This document shows, one piece after another, positions 1-5,381 of a stretch of 5,381 nt of DNA. The first letter of the stretch is position 1, and every line of letters starts with the position of its first letter. The notes below the pieces were generated by a model. It worked only from the letters and a program-made list of their open reading frames with translations. It searched no databases and had not been told where the DNA came from. The position numbers and the translations under genes are program-made. Source of the DNA: Acidobacteriota bacterium (GTDB lineage Bacteria > Acidobacteriota > Terriglobia > UBA7540 > JAPUME01). Location of the stretch: the NCBI GenBank assembly GCA_027294185.1, contig JAPUME010000139.1, positions 1 to 5,381 of the forward strand, read 5' to 3'.

Positions 1-71
1 CCTTTTTCTTCGAGCTTTCGTAGGATAAATGCATCGATTGCGTTCTCGACGCGGCCTTTGTCTCTCACCGG
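1..71 (-). pseudogene. Fragment of a DUF1549 (PSD1-type) protein, cut at the rnc junction and running off the left edge
   Basis: Read on the minus strand from base 71 to base 3, an open frame gives PVRDKGRVE followed by NAIDAFILRKLEEKG. The second part closely resembles the N-terminal edge of the DUF1549 domain (PF07583), where family members typically read NPIDAFILAKLEEKGL. These proteins, often with cytochrome c and PSD1/DUF1553 domains, are large exported proteins numerous in Planctomycetes, Verrucomicrobia and some Acidobacteriota; their function is mostly unknown. Upstream of base 71 on the minus strand the frame stays open, but the sequence there is the antisense of ribonuclease III, so the family resemblance ends abruptly. 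No start codon or signal peptide for this protein is present. The rest of the gene would lie to the left of the window. Only 24 residues are visible, so the assignment rests on one short but characteristic motif. Confidence 0.55.
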
Positions 72-275
72 CAGGAGATGCTCCAGGCCGACCAGAAGAA
101 GCCTCCGGTCTACCGTGTGATCCGGGAAAAGGGCCCGGAGCATCGAAAGATGTTTACCATTGAAGTTCGCGCTGCGGGCAATCGAACAGCGCGAGGCCGG
201 GGTTCGAGCAAGAAGACAGCCGAGCAGGAAGCAGCGCAGGCACTTTTGAAGAAAATCAAGTCAAGGGGTCGTTGA
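72..275 (+). pseudogene. rnc: Ribonuclease III, C-terminal dsRNA-binding domain only (5' part missing)
   Basis: Ribonuclease III cleaves double-stranded RNA in rRNA precursors and structured mRNAs; it has an N-terminal catalytic domain and a C-terminal dsRNA-binding domain (dsRBD). Here only the dsRBD remains. It begins at QEMLQAD, the linker that usually follows a D-x-K-T-x-L stretch, runs through PVYRVIREKGPEHRKMFTIEV, and ends with the RNA-binding helix GSSKKTAEQEAAQALLKKI. In-frame upstream sequence shows no RNase III catalytic motif, and a TAG stop lies at 21-23. The other two plus frames do not supply the missing domain either. Homology therefore starts at about base 72. An ATG at 78 could start a 65-residue stand-alone dsRBD, but the purine-rich AGGAG (73-77) directly abuts it, too close for normal use. 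The TGA stop overlaps the lepB start, a typical rnc-lepB operon join. The dsRBD identity is secure; whether the gene is truly broken or wrongly assembled is open. Confidence 0.8.
263..268 (+). promoter_or_regulatory. Ribosome binding site of lepB
   Basis: AAGGGG lies six bases before the ATG at 275 and inside the end of the rnc frame. It supports the ATG at 275 over the TTG at 272. The rnc stop and the lepB start share a base (TGATG, 273-277), which suggests translational coupling. Confidence 0.6.
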
Positions 276-1021
276 TGGCGGAGCCGTTTAAGAAATCCTG
301 GTTTCGGGATACTTTTGAGTCGCTGGTCGTGACGGTCATCCTGGCCCTTTTTGGGACCAGTTTCGTGGTGCAGGCATTCCAGATTCCCACCGGGTCAATG
401 GAAAATACTCTCCTCATTGGCGATCACCTCCTGGTGAGCAAATTCGCTTTCGGCGGATACCGAGGATTCAAGATGCCCGGGCTGGCTTACCGGGACATTC
501 GCAGGGGCGATATTGTGGTCTTCCGCTTTCCGAACGACCCGAGCGAATACTTTGTGAAGCGCGTCGTCGGACTTCCCGGGGACCGAATCCGCATCGCGAC
601 CCGGATCGTTTACGTGAATGACGTCCCATTGGATGAGCCCTATGTTCAGCACCTCTACCTGAACCAGGTGCGGTCCGGCGACAACTTCCCGCCCGCCTTT
701 CCAGAACTGCTTCGCGGCATGACGCGGGAGTGGAGCGCGGAACTTCCGACTCACGTTGCCGACGGAGAACTGGTCGTTCCACCGGGCAACTTCTTCGTAA
801 TGGGCGACAATCGCGAACAGAGCCTCGACAGCCGCTTCTGGGGTTTCGTTCCGGAGGATTACATGTCCGGTCGCCCGTTCATTATTTATGTCTCCTTTGA
901 CCGAACGCGGGACGACTACCAGGATGATTCCACCGGGGGACGCTTCCGCAGAATTTTCGGCCTCATCGCAGACCTGCCTTCCAAGCTGCGTTGGAAGAGA
1001 ACGTTCCACGTGGTCCGCTAG
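275..1021 (+). CDS. lepB: Signal peptidase I
   Basis: Membrane-anchored serine protease (family S26) that removes signal peptides from exported proteins on the outer face of the cytoplasmic membrane. It has 248 residues from the ATG at 275. A short cytoplasmic N-terminus is followed by one hydrophobic anchor (about residues 17-35). The catalytic motif IPTGSMENTLLIGD follows, with nucleophile Ser41. The general-base lysine is Lys95 in YFVKRVVGLPGDRI. The conserved box GDNREQSLDSRFWG lies at about 177-190. All catalytic features are intact. It has only one anchor, unlike the two-anchor E. coli enzyme, and carries a loop (about 125-165) between the lysine box and the GDN box, as in many Gram-negative forms. 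The C-terminus RWKRTFHVVR resembles acidobacterial versions as I remember them. The gene overlaps the rnc remnant and precedes a secreted-protein gene by 10 bases, so it is likely part of one operon. A long frame on the opposite strand is a shadow. Confidence 0.95.
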   Translation: MAEPFKKSWFRDTFESLVVTVILALFGTSFVVQAFQIPTGSMENTLLIGDHLLVSKFAFGGYRGFKMPGLAYRDIRRGDIVVFRFPNDPSEYFVKRVVGLPGDRIRIATRIVYVNDVPLDEPYVQHLYLNQVRSGDNFPPAFPELLRGMTREWSAELPTHVADGELVVPPGNFFVMGDNREQSLDSRFWGFVPEDYMSGRPFIIYVSFDRTRDDYQDDSTGGRFRRIFGLIADLPSKLRWKRTFHVVR

Positions 1022-1031
1022 GTCTCGCTTC

Positions 1032-1754
1032 ATGGCTCCTTATTCGAGACACGATCCTCTGAAATGCTTCACCTCTTACGGGGAGGGTCTGTTTTGGCTG
1101 TTTGTCCTCGGAGCGGCGGCTGTTTTTACCGCAGGGAGCACGCCCGGACGCGCGTATGCTTTCAACGCACAGGACACACCACAGCAGGAACTCTCGCCGG
1201 AAGATGCAGCCCTGATCTATTCGCTGGAGGGAAAGATTCAAGAGCTTCGGAATCCCCAGACCAATCCACATGAGGGCCCGAGCTCAATGGAAATCACCGA
1301 GGCTGAGGTCAATACCTATTTCAAGCATCGCGGTCCTGAGGTAATCATCGACGCAGTCTCCGATGTCAGGATTTTCTTCCTGCCGGGACGCGTGAAAGGT
1401 TCGGCCGTGGCGAACTTCACCGAGCTAAAGCAAGCTCAACAGGGTGAGGAAGAAAGCTCTTTCAGCGGCTGGCTCCTGGGGACGATGGAAGGAAAGCGGA
1501 AGGTGGAATACAGCCTGACTCTGGAAAGCGACCAGGGTAAGGCGCGCGTCAAGATTGAATCCGTCACAATCGAGGGGGTCAATCTCCCGCTGATCCTGGT
1601 GGATTTCATGGTAAATCGTTTTCTGGAAAAGCAGTACGGCTTGAGTCTCGACAACCCGGTGCCTCTCCCCTTCCAGATCCAGAAAGTTACCTCAGAGTCC
1701 GGACGCCTCCTGCTGGAGCGTGACCTGGCCGTCTCGGTTCCGGCAACACAATAA
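1032..1754 (+). CDS. Predicted secreted protein of unknown function
   Basis: A 240-residue protein I cannot assign to a named family. The N-terminus has a basic segment, a hydrophobic stretch (about residues 20-34) and a small-residue AYA motif at 41-43, which fits signal peptidase I cleavage before Phe44. The mature part starts with a polar, Glu/Gln-rich helix-like region (about 48-75). It then carries ITEAEVNTYFK (88-98), several alternating beta-type stretches, and GVNLPLILVDFMVNRFLEKQYGL (182-204) near the end. The opening ITEAEVN and the amphipathic beta pattern loosely recall lipid-binding families such as DUF2993/LmeA, but this is weak. The ATG at 1032 is chosen because it puts the signal peptide at the N-terminus; the upstream ATG at 888 would overlap lepB by 134 bases and add an unlikely Ser/Arg-rich lead. 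A weak AGG (1020-1022) is the only ribosome-site candidate. The 10-base gap to lepB suggests co-transcription; the protein would be a substrate of its neighbour. Confidence 0.8.
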   Translation: MAPYSRHDPLKCFTSYGEGLFWLFVLGAAAVFTAGSTPGRAYAFNAQDTPQQELSPEDAALIYSLEGKIQELRNPQTNPHEGPSSMEITEAEVNTYFKHRGPEVIIDAVSDVRIFFLPGRVKGSAVANFTELKQAQQGEEESSFSGWLLGTMEGKRKVEYSLTLESDQGKARVKIESVTIEGVNLPLILVDFMVNRFLEKQYGLSLDNPVPLPFQIQKVTSESGRLLLERDLAVSVPATQ

Positions 1755-1816
1755 TTCTCTCTAACGCAAAGGATGTTTCGGACCGCTTGACGTTATCCAG
1801 CGCGCGCCGGAAGGGT

Positions 1817-1837
1817 ATCGGCCGGCGGTCGGCCGAT
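1817..1837. other. GC-rich hairpin between the secreted-protein gene and uvrB
   Basis: ATCGGCC (1817-1823) and GGCCGAT (1831-1837) are perfect inverted copies around a 7-base loop. The inner G1824-C1830 and G1825-T1829 pairs could extend the stem to nine pairs. No T-run follows, so it is not a textbook intrinsic terminator of the upstream operon. It lies about 50 bases before uvrB, so it could instead be a leader-RNA structure or an operator. Elsewhere in the 1755-1887 gap there is a TTGACG (1787-1792) that looks like a -35 box, but no good -10 box sits at the right distance. A TAGTAT (1843-1848) resembles a -10 box but lacks a -35 box. I saw no CTG-N10-CAG LexA box. Confidence 0.35.
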
Positions 1838-1846
1838 TACGATAGT

Positions 1847-1891
1847 ATGTCGCAAGAAATTCGGGACAGTGAACTCTACTCGCACTTATGA
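1847..1891 (+). other. Possible 14-codon upstream ORF overlapping the uvrB start
   Basis: ATG at 1847 opens a frame reading [14 protein letters not shown] and stops at TGA 1889-1891. That stop overlaps the uvrB ATG as ATGA (1888-1891). uvrB itself has no Shine-Dalgarno sequence in the expected window before its ATG, so reinitiation after this short frame is a possible way to start it. The short frame has no clear ribosome site of its own, and an ORF of this size can arise by chance. Confidence 0.25.
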
Positions 1892-3876
1892 ATTTCAAAC
1901 TCGTTTCCGCCTACCAGCCAAGAGGTGACCAGGTCGCCGCCATCGACCAGCTCATTCGAGCGGTCCGGGACGGGGAAAAACACCAGGTGCTGCTTGGTGT
2001 GACCGGTTCGGGAAAGACCTTTACGATGGCCAAAGTGATCGACGCCATCGGCAGGCCCGCGCTCGTGCTGGCTCACAACAAAACTCTCGCCGCACAGCTC
2101 TACCATGAGTTCAAGACCTTCTTTCCGGGGAACGCCGTCGAATATTTTGTCTCCTATTACGATTACTACCAGCCGGAGGCCTATCGTCCCTCGAGTGACA
2201 CCTACATCGAGAAGGAGTCCACCATCAACGACGAGCTGAACAAGCTGCGCATGTCGGCTACGCGCTCGCTATTCGAACGGCGGGACTGCGTGATCGTCGC
2301 GAGCGTCAGTTGCATCTATGGTCTCGGCTCGCCCGAGGCTTACTACGGGATGCTCCTTCTCCTGGAAGAGGGCCAGCAAATCTCCCGGCGAGACGTTCTT
2401 CGCCGCCTGGTTGAGATTCAGTACGAGAGAAATGACCTCGATTTCAAGCGGGGAACCTTCCGCGTTCGAGGAGACCGAATCGAGGTGTTCCCTACCTATG
2501 AAGACGACGCTTACCGAATCGAGATGTGGGGGGATGAGATCGAATCGCTCTCGCGAATCGACTCGCTGCTGGGCGAGGTGAAGCAGACCTATGCGCGGCT
2601 TCCCATTTATCCTCGCACCCACTACGTGATGACCGAGGAGACGCGCGAGAGGGCCGTCGAGCAGATTCTGGATGAAATGAGGTGGTGGGTTCGCGAACTG
2701 GAAAAACAAGGGAAGACGCTCGAAGCTCATCGCCTCTCGCAGAGAACACGCTTTGACGTCGAGATGATGAAGGAGATCGGTTACTGCCACGGCGTTGAAA
2801 ACTACTCGCGACATCTTTCGGGCCGGCTGCCGGGTGAATCGCCGCCCACGTTGCTCGACTACCTGCAGCGCGATGCGATGATTTTTATCGACGAAAGCCA
2901 CCAGACCGTGCCACAACTCCGTGGCATGTATGTCGGGGACCGTTCCCGCAAGGACACGCTGGTTCGTTTTGGATTTCGCCTGCCCTCGGCGTTGGATAAC
3001 CGCCCCTTAAGATTTGAAGAGTTCGAGCAGCGTGTGAACCAGGCGATTTACGTTTCGGCCACGCCCGGACCCTACGAGCTTACCAAGACCGGAGGCGCCT
3101 TTGTCGAGCAGGTGATCCGGCCGACGGGTCTGATCGACCCTGAGGTTGAAGTTCGCTCGACGCGCAATCAGGTGGATGATCTGCTGCACGAAATCCGCCT
3201 CCGTGCCGGGGCGGGCGAGCGGGTGCTCATAACCACGCTTACGAAGCGCATGGCGGAGGACCTGGCGGAATACTATCTGGAGCTCCAGGTTCGTTGCCGC
3301 TATCTCCATTCTGAAATTGACACCCTGGAGCGCATCCGAATCCTGCGGGACCTGCGCCGGGGTGAGTTCGATGTTCTGATCGGAATCAACCTTTTGCGCG
3401 AAGGTCTGGACCTGCCGGAGGTTTCGCTGGTTGCTATTCTCGATGCAGACAAGGAAGGGTTCCTGCGTTCGGAGTCGTCTCTGATTCAAACCATCGGGCG
3501 CGCCGCCCGTCACATCCACGGCAAGGCGATTCTCTACGCGGATTCAGAAACGGATTCCATGCGGCGGGCCCTGGATGAGACTCGGCGCAGGCGGGAAAAG
3601 CAGGCGCGCTTCAACGAAGAGAATCACATCACCCCGCAGTCCATCATCAAGCCCATCGACATGGCGCTGGTCGCAGTAGGAGAGGGGGACTACTCGACCG
3701 TGCCCCTGGAATCGGAGATGGATGAAATCACCTCCTCCGATCAGCTTTCACAGATCATCATGGAGATGGAAGGGGAGATGCGAGAGGCTGCCCGGCAACT
3801 GGAATTCGAGAGGGCAGCCAAGCTCCGCGACCGCATCAAAACACTCAAGGGAAAAGAGGTGGGTGTCCGGCTGTAG
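1888..3876 (+). CDS. uvrB: UvrABC excinuclease subunit B
   Basis: Central damage-verification protein of nucleotide excision repair: UvrA loads it on DNA, it clamps the damaged strand, and it recruits UvrC for incision. At 662 residues it is close to the E. coli length (673) and looks complete. The Walker A motif is GVTGSGKT with Lys43. The beta-hairpin that threads DNA is the aromatic [19 protein letters not shown] (about 86-104). The UvrA-contacting domain 2 is around 165-240 ([14 protein letters not shown]). The DEAD-like box is DESH (335-338). The C-terminal helicase motifs are [13 protein letters not shown] (about 499-511) and QTIGRAAR (534-541). The UvrC-binding UVR coiled-coil motif closes the protein (about 622-653, [19 protein letters not shown]). 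The ATG at 1888 fits family N-termini (the [13 protein letters not shown] start) but lacks a Shine-Dalgarno. The gene is convergent with the phosphate transporter gene downstream. Confidence 0.98.
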   Translation: MNFKLVSAYQPRGDQVAAIDQLIRAVRDGEKHQVLLGVTGSGKTFTMAKVIDAIGRPALVLAHNKTLAAQLYHEFKTFFPGNAVEYFVSYYDYYQPEAYRPSSDTYIEKESTINDELNKLRMSATRSLFERRDCVIVASVSCIYGLGSPEAYYGMLLLLEEGQQISRRDVLRRLVEIQYERNDLDFKRGTFRVRGDRIEVFPTYEDDAYRIEMWGDEIESLSRIDSLLGEVKQTYARLPIYPRTHYVMTEETRERAVEQILDEMRWWVRELEKQGKTLEAHRLSQRTRFDVEMMKEIGYCHGVENYSRHLSGRLPGESPPTLLDYLQRDAMIFIDESHQTVPQLRGMYVGDRSRKDTLVRFGFRLPSALDNRPLRFEEFEQRVNQAIYVSATPGPYELTKTGGAFVEQVIRPTGLIDPEVEVRSTRNQVDDLLHEIRLRAGAGERVLITTLTKRMAEDLAEYYLELQVRCRYLHSEIDTLERIRILRDLRRGEFDVLIGINLLREGLDLPEVSLVAILDADKEGFLRSESSLIQTIGRAARHIHGKAILYADSETDSMRRALDETRRRREKQARFNEENHITPQSIIKPIDMALVAVGEGDYSTVPLESEMDEITSSDQLSQIIMEMEGEMREAARQLEFERAAKLRDRIKTLKGKEVGVRL

Positions 3877-3887
3877 TCAGCGGGGTG

Positions 3888-3916
3888 CCCCATCCTTTTT
3901 GGAAGAAAGGGTGGGG
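3888..3916. terminator. Hairpin in the convergent uvrB/pit spacer, possible terminator or REP-like unit
   Basis: CCCCATCCTTT (3888-3898) pairs with AAAGGGTGGGG (3906-3916) over 11 positions, with one U-G wobble and a 7-base loop. It starts 11 bases after the uvrB stop, between two convergent genes, which suits a terminator. However, the downstream T-run is weak (ATTTTC about 13 bases later), and none exists in the other direction. The overlapping GGGGTGCCCC (3882-3891) could form a competing small hairpin. The composition also recalls intergenic palindromic repeats that I associate with acidobacterial genomes; that is memory, not a search result. Confidence 0.45.
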
Positions 3917-3931
3917 GAGGATGTGGTATTT

Positions 3932-3951
3932 TCTCCTCCGCTCAGGGGAGA
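3932..3951. other. Small hairpin overlapping the pit stop codon
   Basis: TCTCCTC (3932-3938) pairs with GGGGAGA (3945-3951) over seven positions with one U-G wobble, around a 6-base loop. It covers the TGA stop of the minus-strand transporter gene (3942-3944). In the minus direction it is followed by AAAA rather than T residues, so it is not a classical terminator for pit. It may act together with the adjacent larger hairpin. Confidence 0.25.
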
Positions 3952-4943
3952 GGCATGTATCGATGGAGGAGCTTATAGGCAAGAGACCCGATGACCCCGG
4001 AGGCGGGAATCGTCCACACCCAGGCCCACATAATTTTCCCCGCCAAGCCCCAACGTACTGCGCTTAGGCGCCTCGTGCTGCCTACGCCCATGATGGCGCC
4101 GGTAATCGTGTGAGTGGTGCTGGCCGGAATGCCGGCCATGGCGGTGCCGAATAGCGTGGCCGCTCCGGCGGTCTCCGCGCAGAAGCCGCCGAAAGGCTGG
4201 AGCTTGGTAATCTTCTGGCCCATGGTCTTGATAACGCGCCAGCCGCCCGCAAGGGTCCCGCCCGCAATGGCAGCGTGGCAGGAGATGATGACCCAGAAGG
4301 GAACCTCGTAGGTATCAATCGCGCCGACGGTGACCAGGCCCGCCGTGATGATGCCCATCCCTTTCTGGGCGTCGTTGGTGCCGTGGCCCAGACTGAAAGC
4401 AGCCGCCGAGACCAACTGAAGGCGGCGGAACCAGCGGTCCATCCGTTGGGGCGATTTGTTCCGGGCAAGCCAGCTAACCAGGATGTTGATACTTATCCCT
4501 ACCGTCATGCCGATGAGGGGGGCAAGAAAAATAAAGATTAACGGTTTGATCCAGCCGGAGGTAATGAGCGTTCCCACCCCTGCATGGCTGATCGCAGCGC
4601 CACCCAACCCCCCCATCAGGGAGTGAGACACACTGATGGGAAGGCCGAAAAACGTGCAGACCGCGGTCCACACAATCGCTCCCAGCAAGGCCGCGACCAG
4701 GACGGTCTCGTTGATCTTTTCGAGATGCACGAGTCCGCTGCCCATCGTCTTGGCCACGGCTGTTCCGAAGCCGAAGGCGGCTACGAAATTCCAGAAGGCC
4801 GCCCAGCCCACCGCCGTCAGGGGGGGGAGCACGCGCGTCGAGACAATCGTGGCGATGGAGTTCGCCGAGTCATTCCATCCGTTGGCAAACTCGAAAAGAA
4901 GAGCGGTGACTACGATCACGGCCAGCAGAGATCCAGAATCCAT
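3942..4943 (-). CDS. pit: Low-affinity inorganic phosphate transporter, PiT family
   Basis: Inner-membrane permease of the PiT family (PF01384) that imports phosphate, in bacteria usually as metal-phosphate driven by the proton gradient. It has 333 residues, the size of short bacterial and archaeal PiT proteins without a large central loop. The protein shows the family's internal duplication: GWNDSANSIAT (22-32) and GHGTNDAQKGMG (186-197) are the two signature copies, and LPISVSHS (101-108) and IPASTTH (272-278) are the second pair. About ten hydrophobic segments are visible, with a short charged loop near 160-175 (ARNKSPQRMDRWFRR) between the halves. The ATG at 4941-4943 fits family N-termini; only a weak purine stretch (AAGAAAG) precedes it. 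It lies downstream of a DUF47 gene on the same strand, the usual pairing, and probably shares its transcript. No defect is seen in the gene itself. Confidence 0.95.
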   Translation of the reverse strand: MDSGSLLAVIVVTALLFEFANGWNDSANSIATIVSTRVLPPLTAVGWAAFWNFVAAFGFGTAVAKTMGSGLVHLEKINETVLVAALLGAIVWTAVCTFFGLPISVSHSLMGGLGGAAISHAGVGTLITSGWIKPLIFIFLAPLIGMTVGISINILVSWLARNKSPQRMDRWFRRLQLVSAAAFSLGHGTNDAQKGMGIITAGLVTVGAIDTYEVPFWVIISCHAAIAGGTLAGGWRVIKTMGQKITKLQPFGGFCAETAGAATLFGTAMAGIPASTTHTITGAIMGVGSTRRLSAVRWGLAGKIMWAWVWTIPASGVIGSLAYKLLHRYMPLP

Positions 4944-5027
4944 TGGTTTCTTTCTTGAATCGGTGGTGGAGGATGGAGTTCCGAGCAGGGCAAAAGCGCG
5001 CCCCTGGCCTCAGAGGTACTTCTTCAC
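4944..5027. other. Spacer between the DUF47 remnant and pit
   Basis: These 84 bases lie between the third in-frame stop of the DUF47 frame and the pit start on the minus strand. I see no clear promoter, gene or terminator. The only symmetric element is the CACTTAAGTG palindrome (5025-5034) at its edge. Confidence 0.4.
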
Positions 5028-5093
5028 TTAAGTGCTCTTTAAGACGACGCTTTCGACGACATCGCCGACGTCTTAACATTTGTCGGTGGCGGC
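5028..5093 (-). pseudogene. Untranslated or readthrough C-terminal remnant of the DUF47 gene
   Basis: Directly after the TAG at 5094-5096, and in the same frame, the sequence encodes AATDKC, then TAA (5073-5075), then DVGDVVESVVLKST, then TAA (5028-5030). Family members normally end ...L-E-x-A-T-D-R-C-E-D-V-A-x-V-x-E-x-I-V-L-K-N, so the whole C-terminal helix is recognisable, with both internal stops occupying glutamate positions. The first stop replaces the leading Glu of an ExxxD motif (E-A-A-T-D), a type of motif that binds metal in PhoU-like proteins. Each stop is one G-to-T change from a Glu codon. Otherwise the codons are intact, which suggests recent mutation, sequencing error or readthrough rather than long decay. 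Confidence 0.75.
5039..5076. repeat. 8-bp inverted repeat within the DUF47 remnant
   Basis: TTAAGACG (5039-5046) and CGTCTTAA (5069-5076) are exact inverted copies 22 bases apart. The right arm contains the second in-frame stop codon of the DUF47 frame, and the left arm contains an unusual TTA leucine codon. It could be a weak stem or operator, or chance within a GACGAC-rich coding stretch. Confidence 0.25.
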
Positions 5094-5381
5094 CTAGAGC
5101 ACTTCGTAGAGTTCCTTCCACTTGATCACTTCGATCGGGTCCCCCCGCTGTTCAAAAAGCTTGGCGATCTGCTGGCTCTTGATTCGATCGCCCTCCTTTT
5201 CGAGCTGTGTCAGTGTTTCGACCGCTTCCAGGACTCCGTCATGCTTCTTGAGATGGGTGATCATCTGCCGGATTACATCCGTCCCGCCTACGATGAGCCG
5301 CGTCAGCTCGCGGGCTCCCTCGGTGGATTCCTTGACTTTGTAGATGACGGCACGGCTGGCCACGGCGTCGATCAGGTCCAG
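5094..5381 (-). CDS. PhoU-like DUF47 protein (putative phosphate transport regulator), partial
   Basis: This is the C-terminal part of a DUF47/PhoU_div protein (PF01865, TIGR00153), an all-helical cytoplasmic relative of PhoU usually encoded beside PiT transporters and thought to modulate phosphate uptake. The gene enters from the right edge, so its start is not visible. About 95 residues are seen: DLIDAVASRAVIYKVKES, then helices with LEKEGDRI (an ExxxD-type motif: E-K-E-G-D), and finally the hallmark DPIEVIKWKELYEVL. The GTG at 5361-5363 is not a likely start because the frame and family homology continue upstream of it. The frame stops at TAG 5094-5096, about 22 residues before the normal family end, and the missing residues are still encoded beyond the stop (see the adjacent remnant). 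The gene leads into pit on the same strand. The family call is firm; whether the product is truncated, extended by readthrough or non-functional is not settled. Confidence 0.88.
   Translation of the reverse strand: MDLIDAVASRAVIYKVKESTEGARELTRLIVGGTDVIRQMITHLKKHDGVLEAVETLTQLEKEGDRIKSQQIAKLFEQRGDPIEVIKWKELYEVL

Noticed and set aside
78..275. A stand-alone 65-residue dsRNA-binding protein
   Set aside because: The sequence matches the RNase III C-terminal domain starting before this ATG (QE-MLQAD), and there is no properly spaced ribosome site; a gene remnant is more likely, though expression cannot be excluded.
888..1031. Upstream start for the secreted-protein gene
   Set aside because: It would overlap lepB by 134 bases and place 48 low-complexity residues before an otherwise N-terminal signal peptide.
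395..1033. 212-codon minus-strand reading frame
   Set aside because: It lies antisense to lepB, has no recognisable motif, and lepB is certain from its catalytic motifs.
1787..1848. A sigma-70 promoter for uvrB using TTGACG and TAGTAT
   Set aside because: The two hexamers are about 50 bases apart, and neither has a good partner at 16-18 bases.
2269..2916. 215-codon minus-strand frame inside uvrB
   Set aside because: It is the antisense shadow of a highly conserved gene in GC-rich DNA and has no family features.
5028..5096. Reassignment of TAG and TAA to glutamate in this organism
   Set aside because: lepB and uvrB both end at TAG, and the secreted-protein gene at TAA; for lepB and uvrB these stops fall at the usual family C-termini. 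No other internal TAG or TAA is seen in recognised genes, so general recoding is not supported.
1..5381. CRISPR array, tRNA, rRNA, transposon or defence system
   Set aside because: No direct-repeat array, tRNA-like cloverleaf, transposase motif or defence-gene motif was seen on either strand.

Overview
The window looks like a chromosomal segment of a moderately GC-rich Gram-negative-type bacterium (about 60% GC by eye). I lean towards Acidobacteriota. The reasons are the rnc-lepB linkage, a LepB of the one-anchor type ending in a short RWKRTF-x-VVR tail, and a fragment of a DUF1549 (planctomycete/acidobacterial cytochrome-associated) protein at the left edge. This placement is inference from family resemblance, not a phylogenetic result.

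Layout. (1) Bases 1-71 read on the minus strand as a piece of a DUF1549-type protein. At about base 70 this abuts the C-terminal double-stranded-RNA-binding domain of ribonuclease III on the plus strand, whose catalytic domain is missing. The join is a rearrangement breakpoint or an assembly chimera. (2) The rnc remnant overlaps lepB (signal peptidase I) as TGATG, and lepB is followed after 10 bases by a gene for a small predicted secreted protein of unknown function. These form one plus-strand transcription unit. (3) A 133-base gap with a GC-rich hairpin and a 14-codon upstream reading frame leads into a full-length uvrB (nucleotide excision repair). (4) A short convergent spacer with hairpins separates uvrB from a minus-strand phosphate pair: a PhoU-like DUF47 gene, cut by the right edge, and downstream of it an intact PiT-family phosphate transporter gene.

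How the genes relate. The plus-strand genes are housekeeping functions: RNA processing, protein export and DNA repair. The minus-strand pair is the common DUF47-PiT arrangement, in which the DUF47 protein is thought to regulate or assist low-affinity phosphate uptake.

The most striking observation is in the DUF47 gene. Its reading frame stops at a TAG, yet the next 21 codons in the same frame still encode the conserved family C-terminus, interrupted by a second stop (TAA), before a third stop ends the homology. Both internal stops sit where the family normally has glutamate (GAG to TAG, GAA to TAA), and the first falls on the leading Glu of an ExxxD motif. The second notable point is the broken rnc/DUF1549 junction. 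The rest of the window is ordinary.
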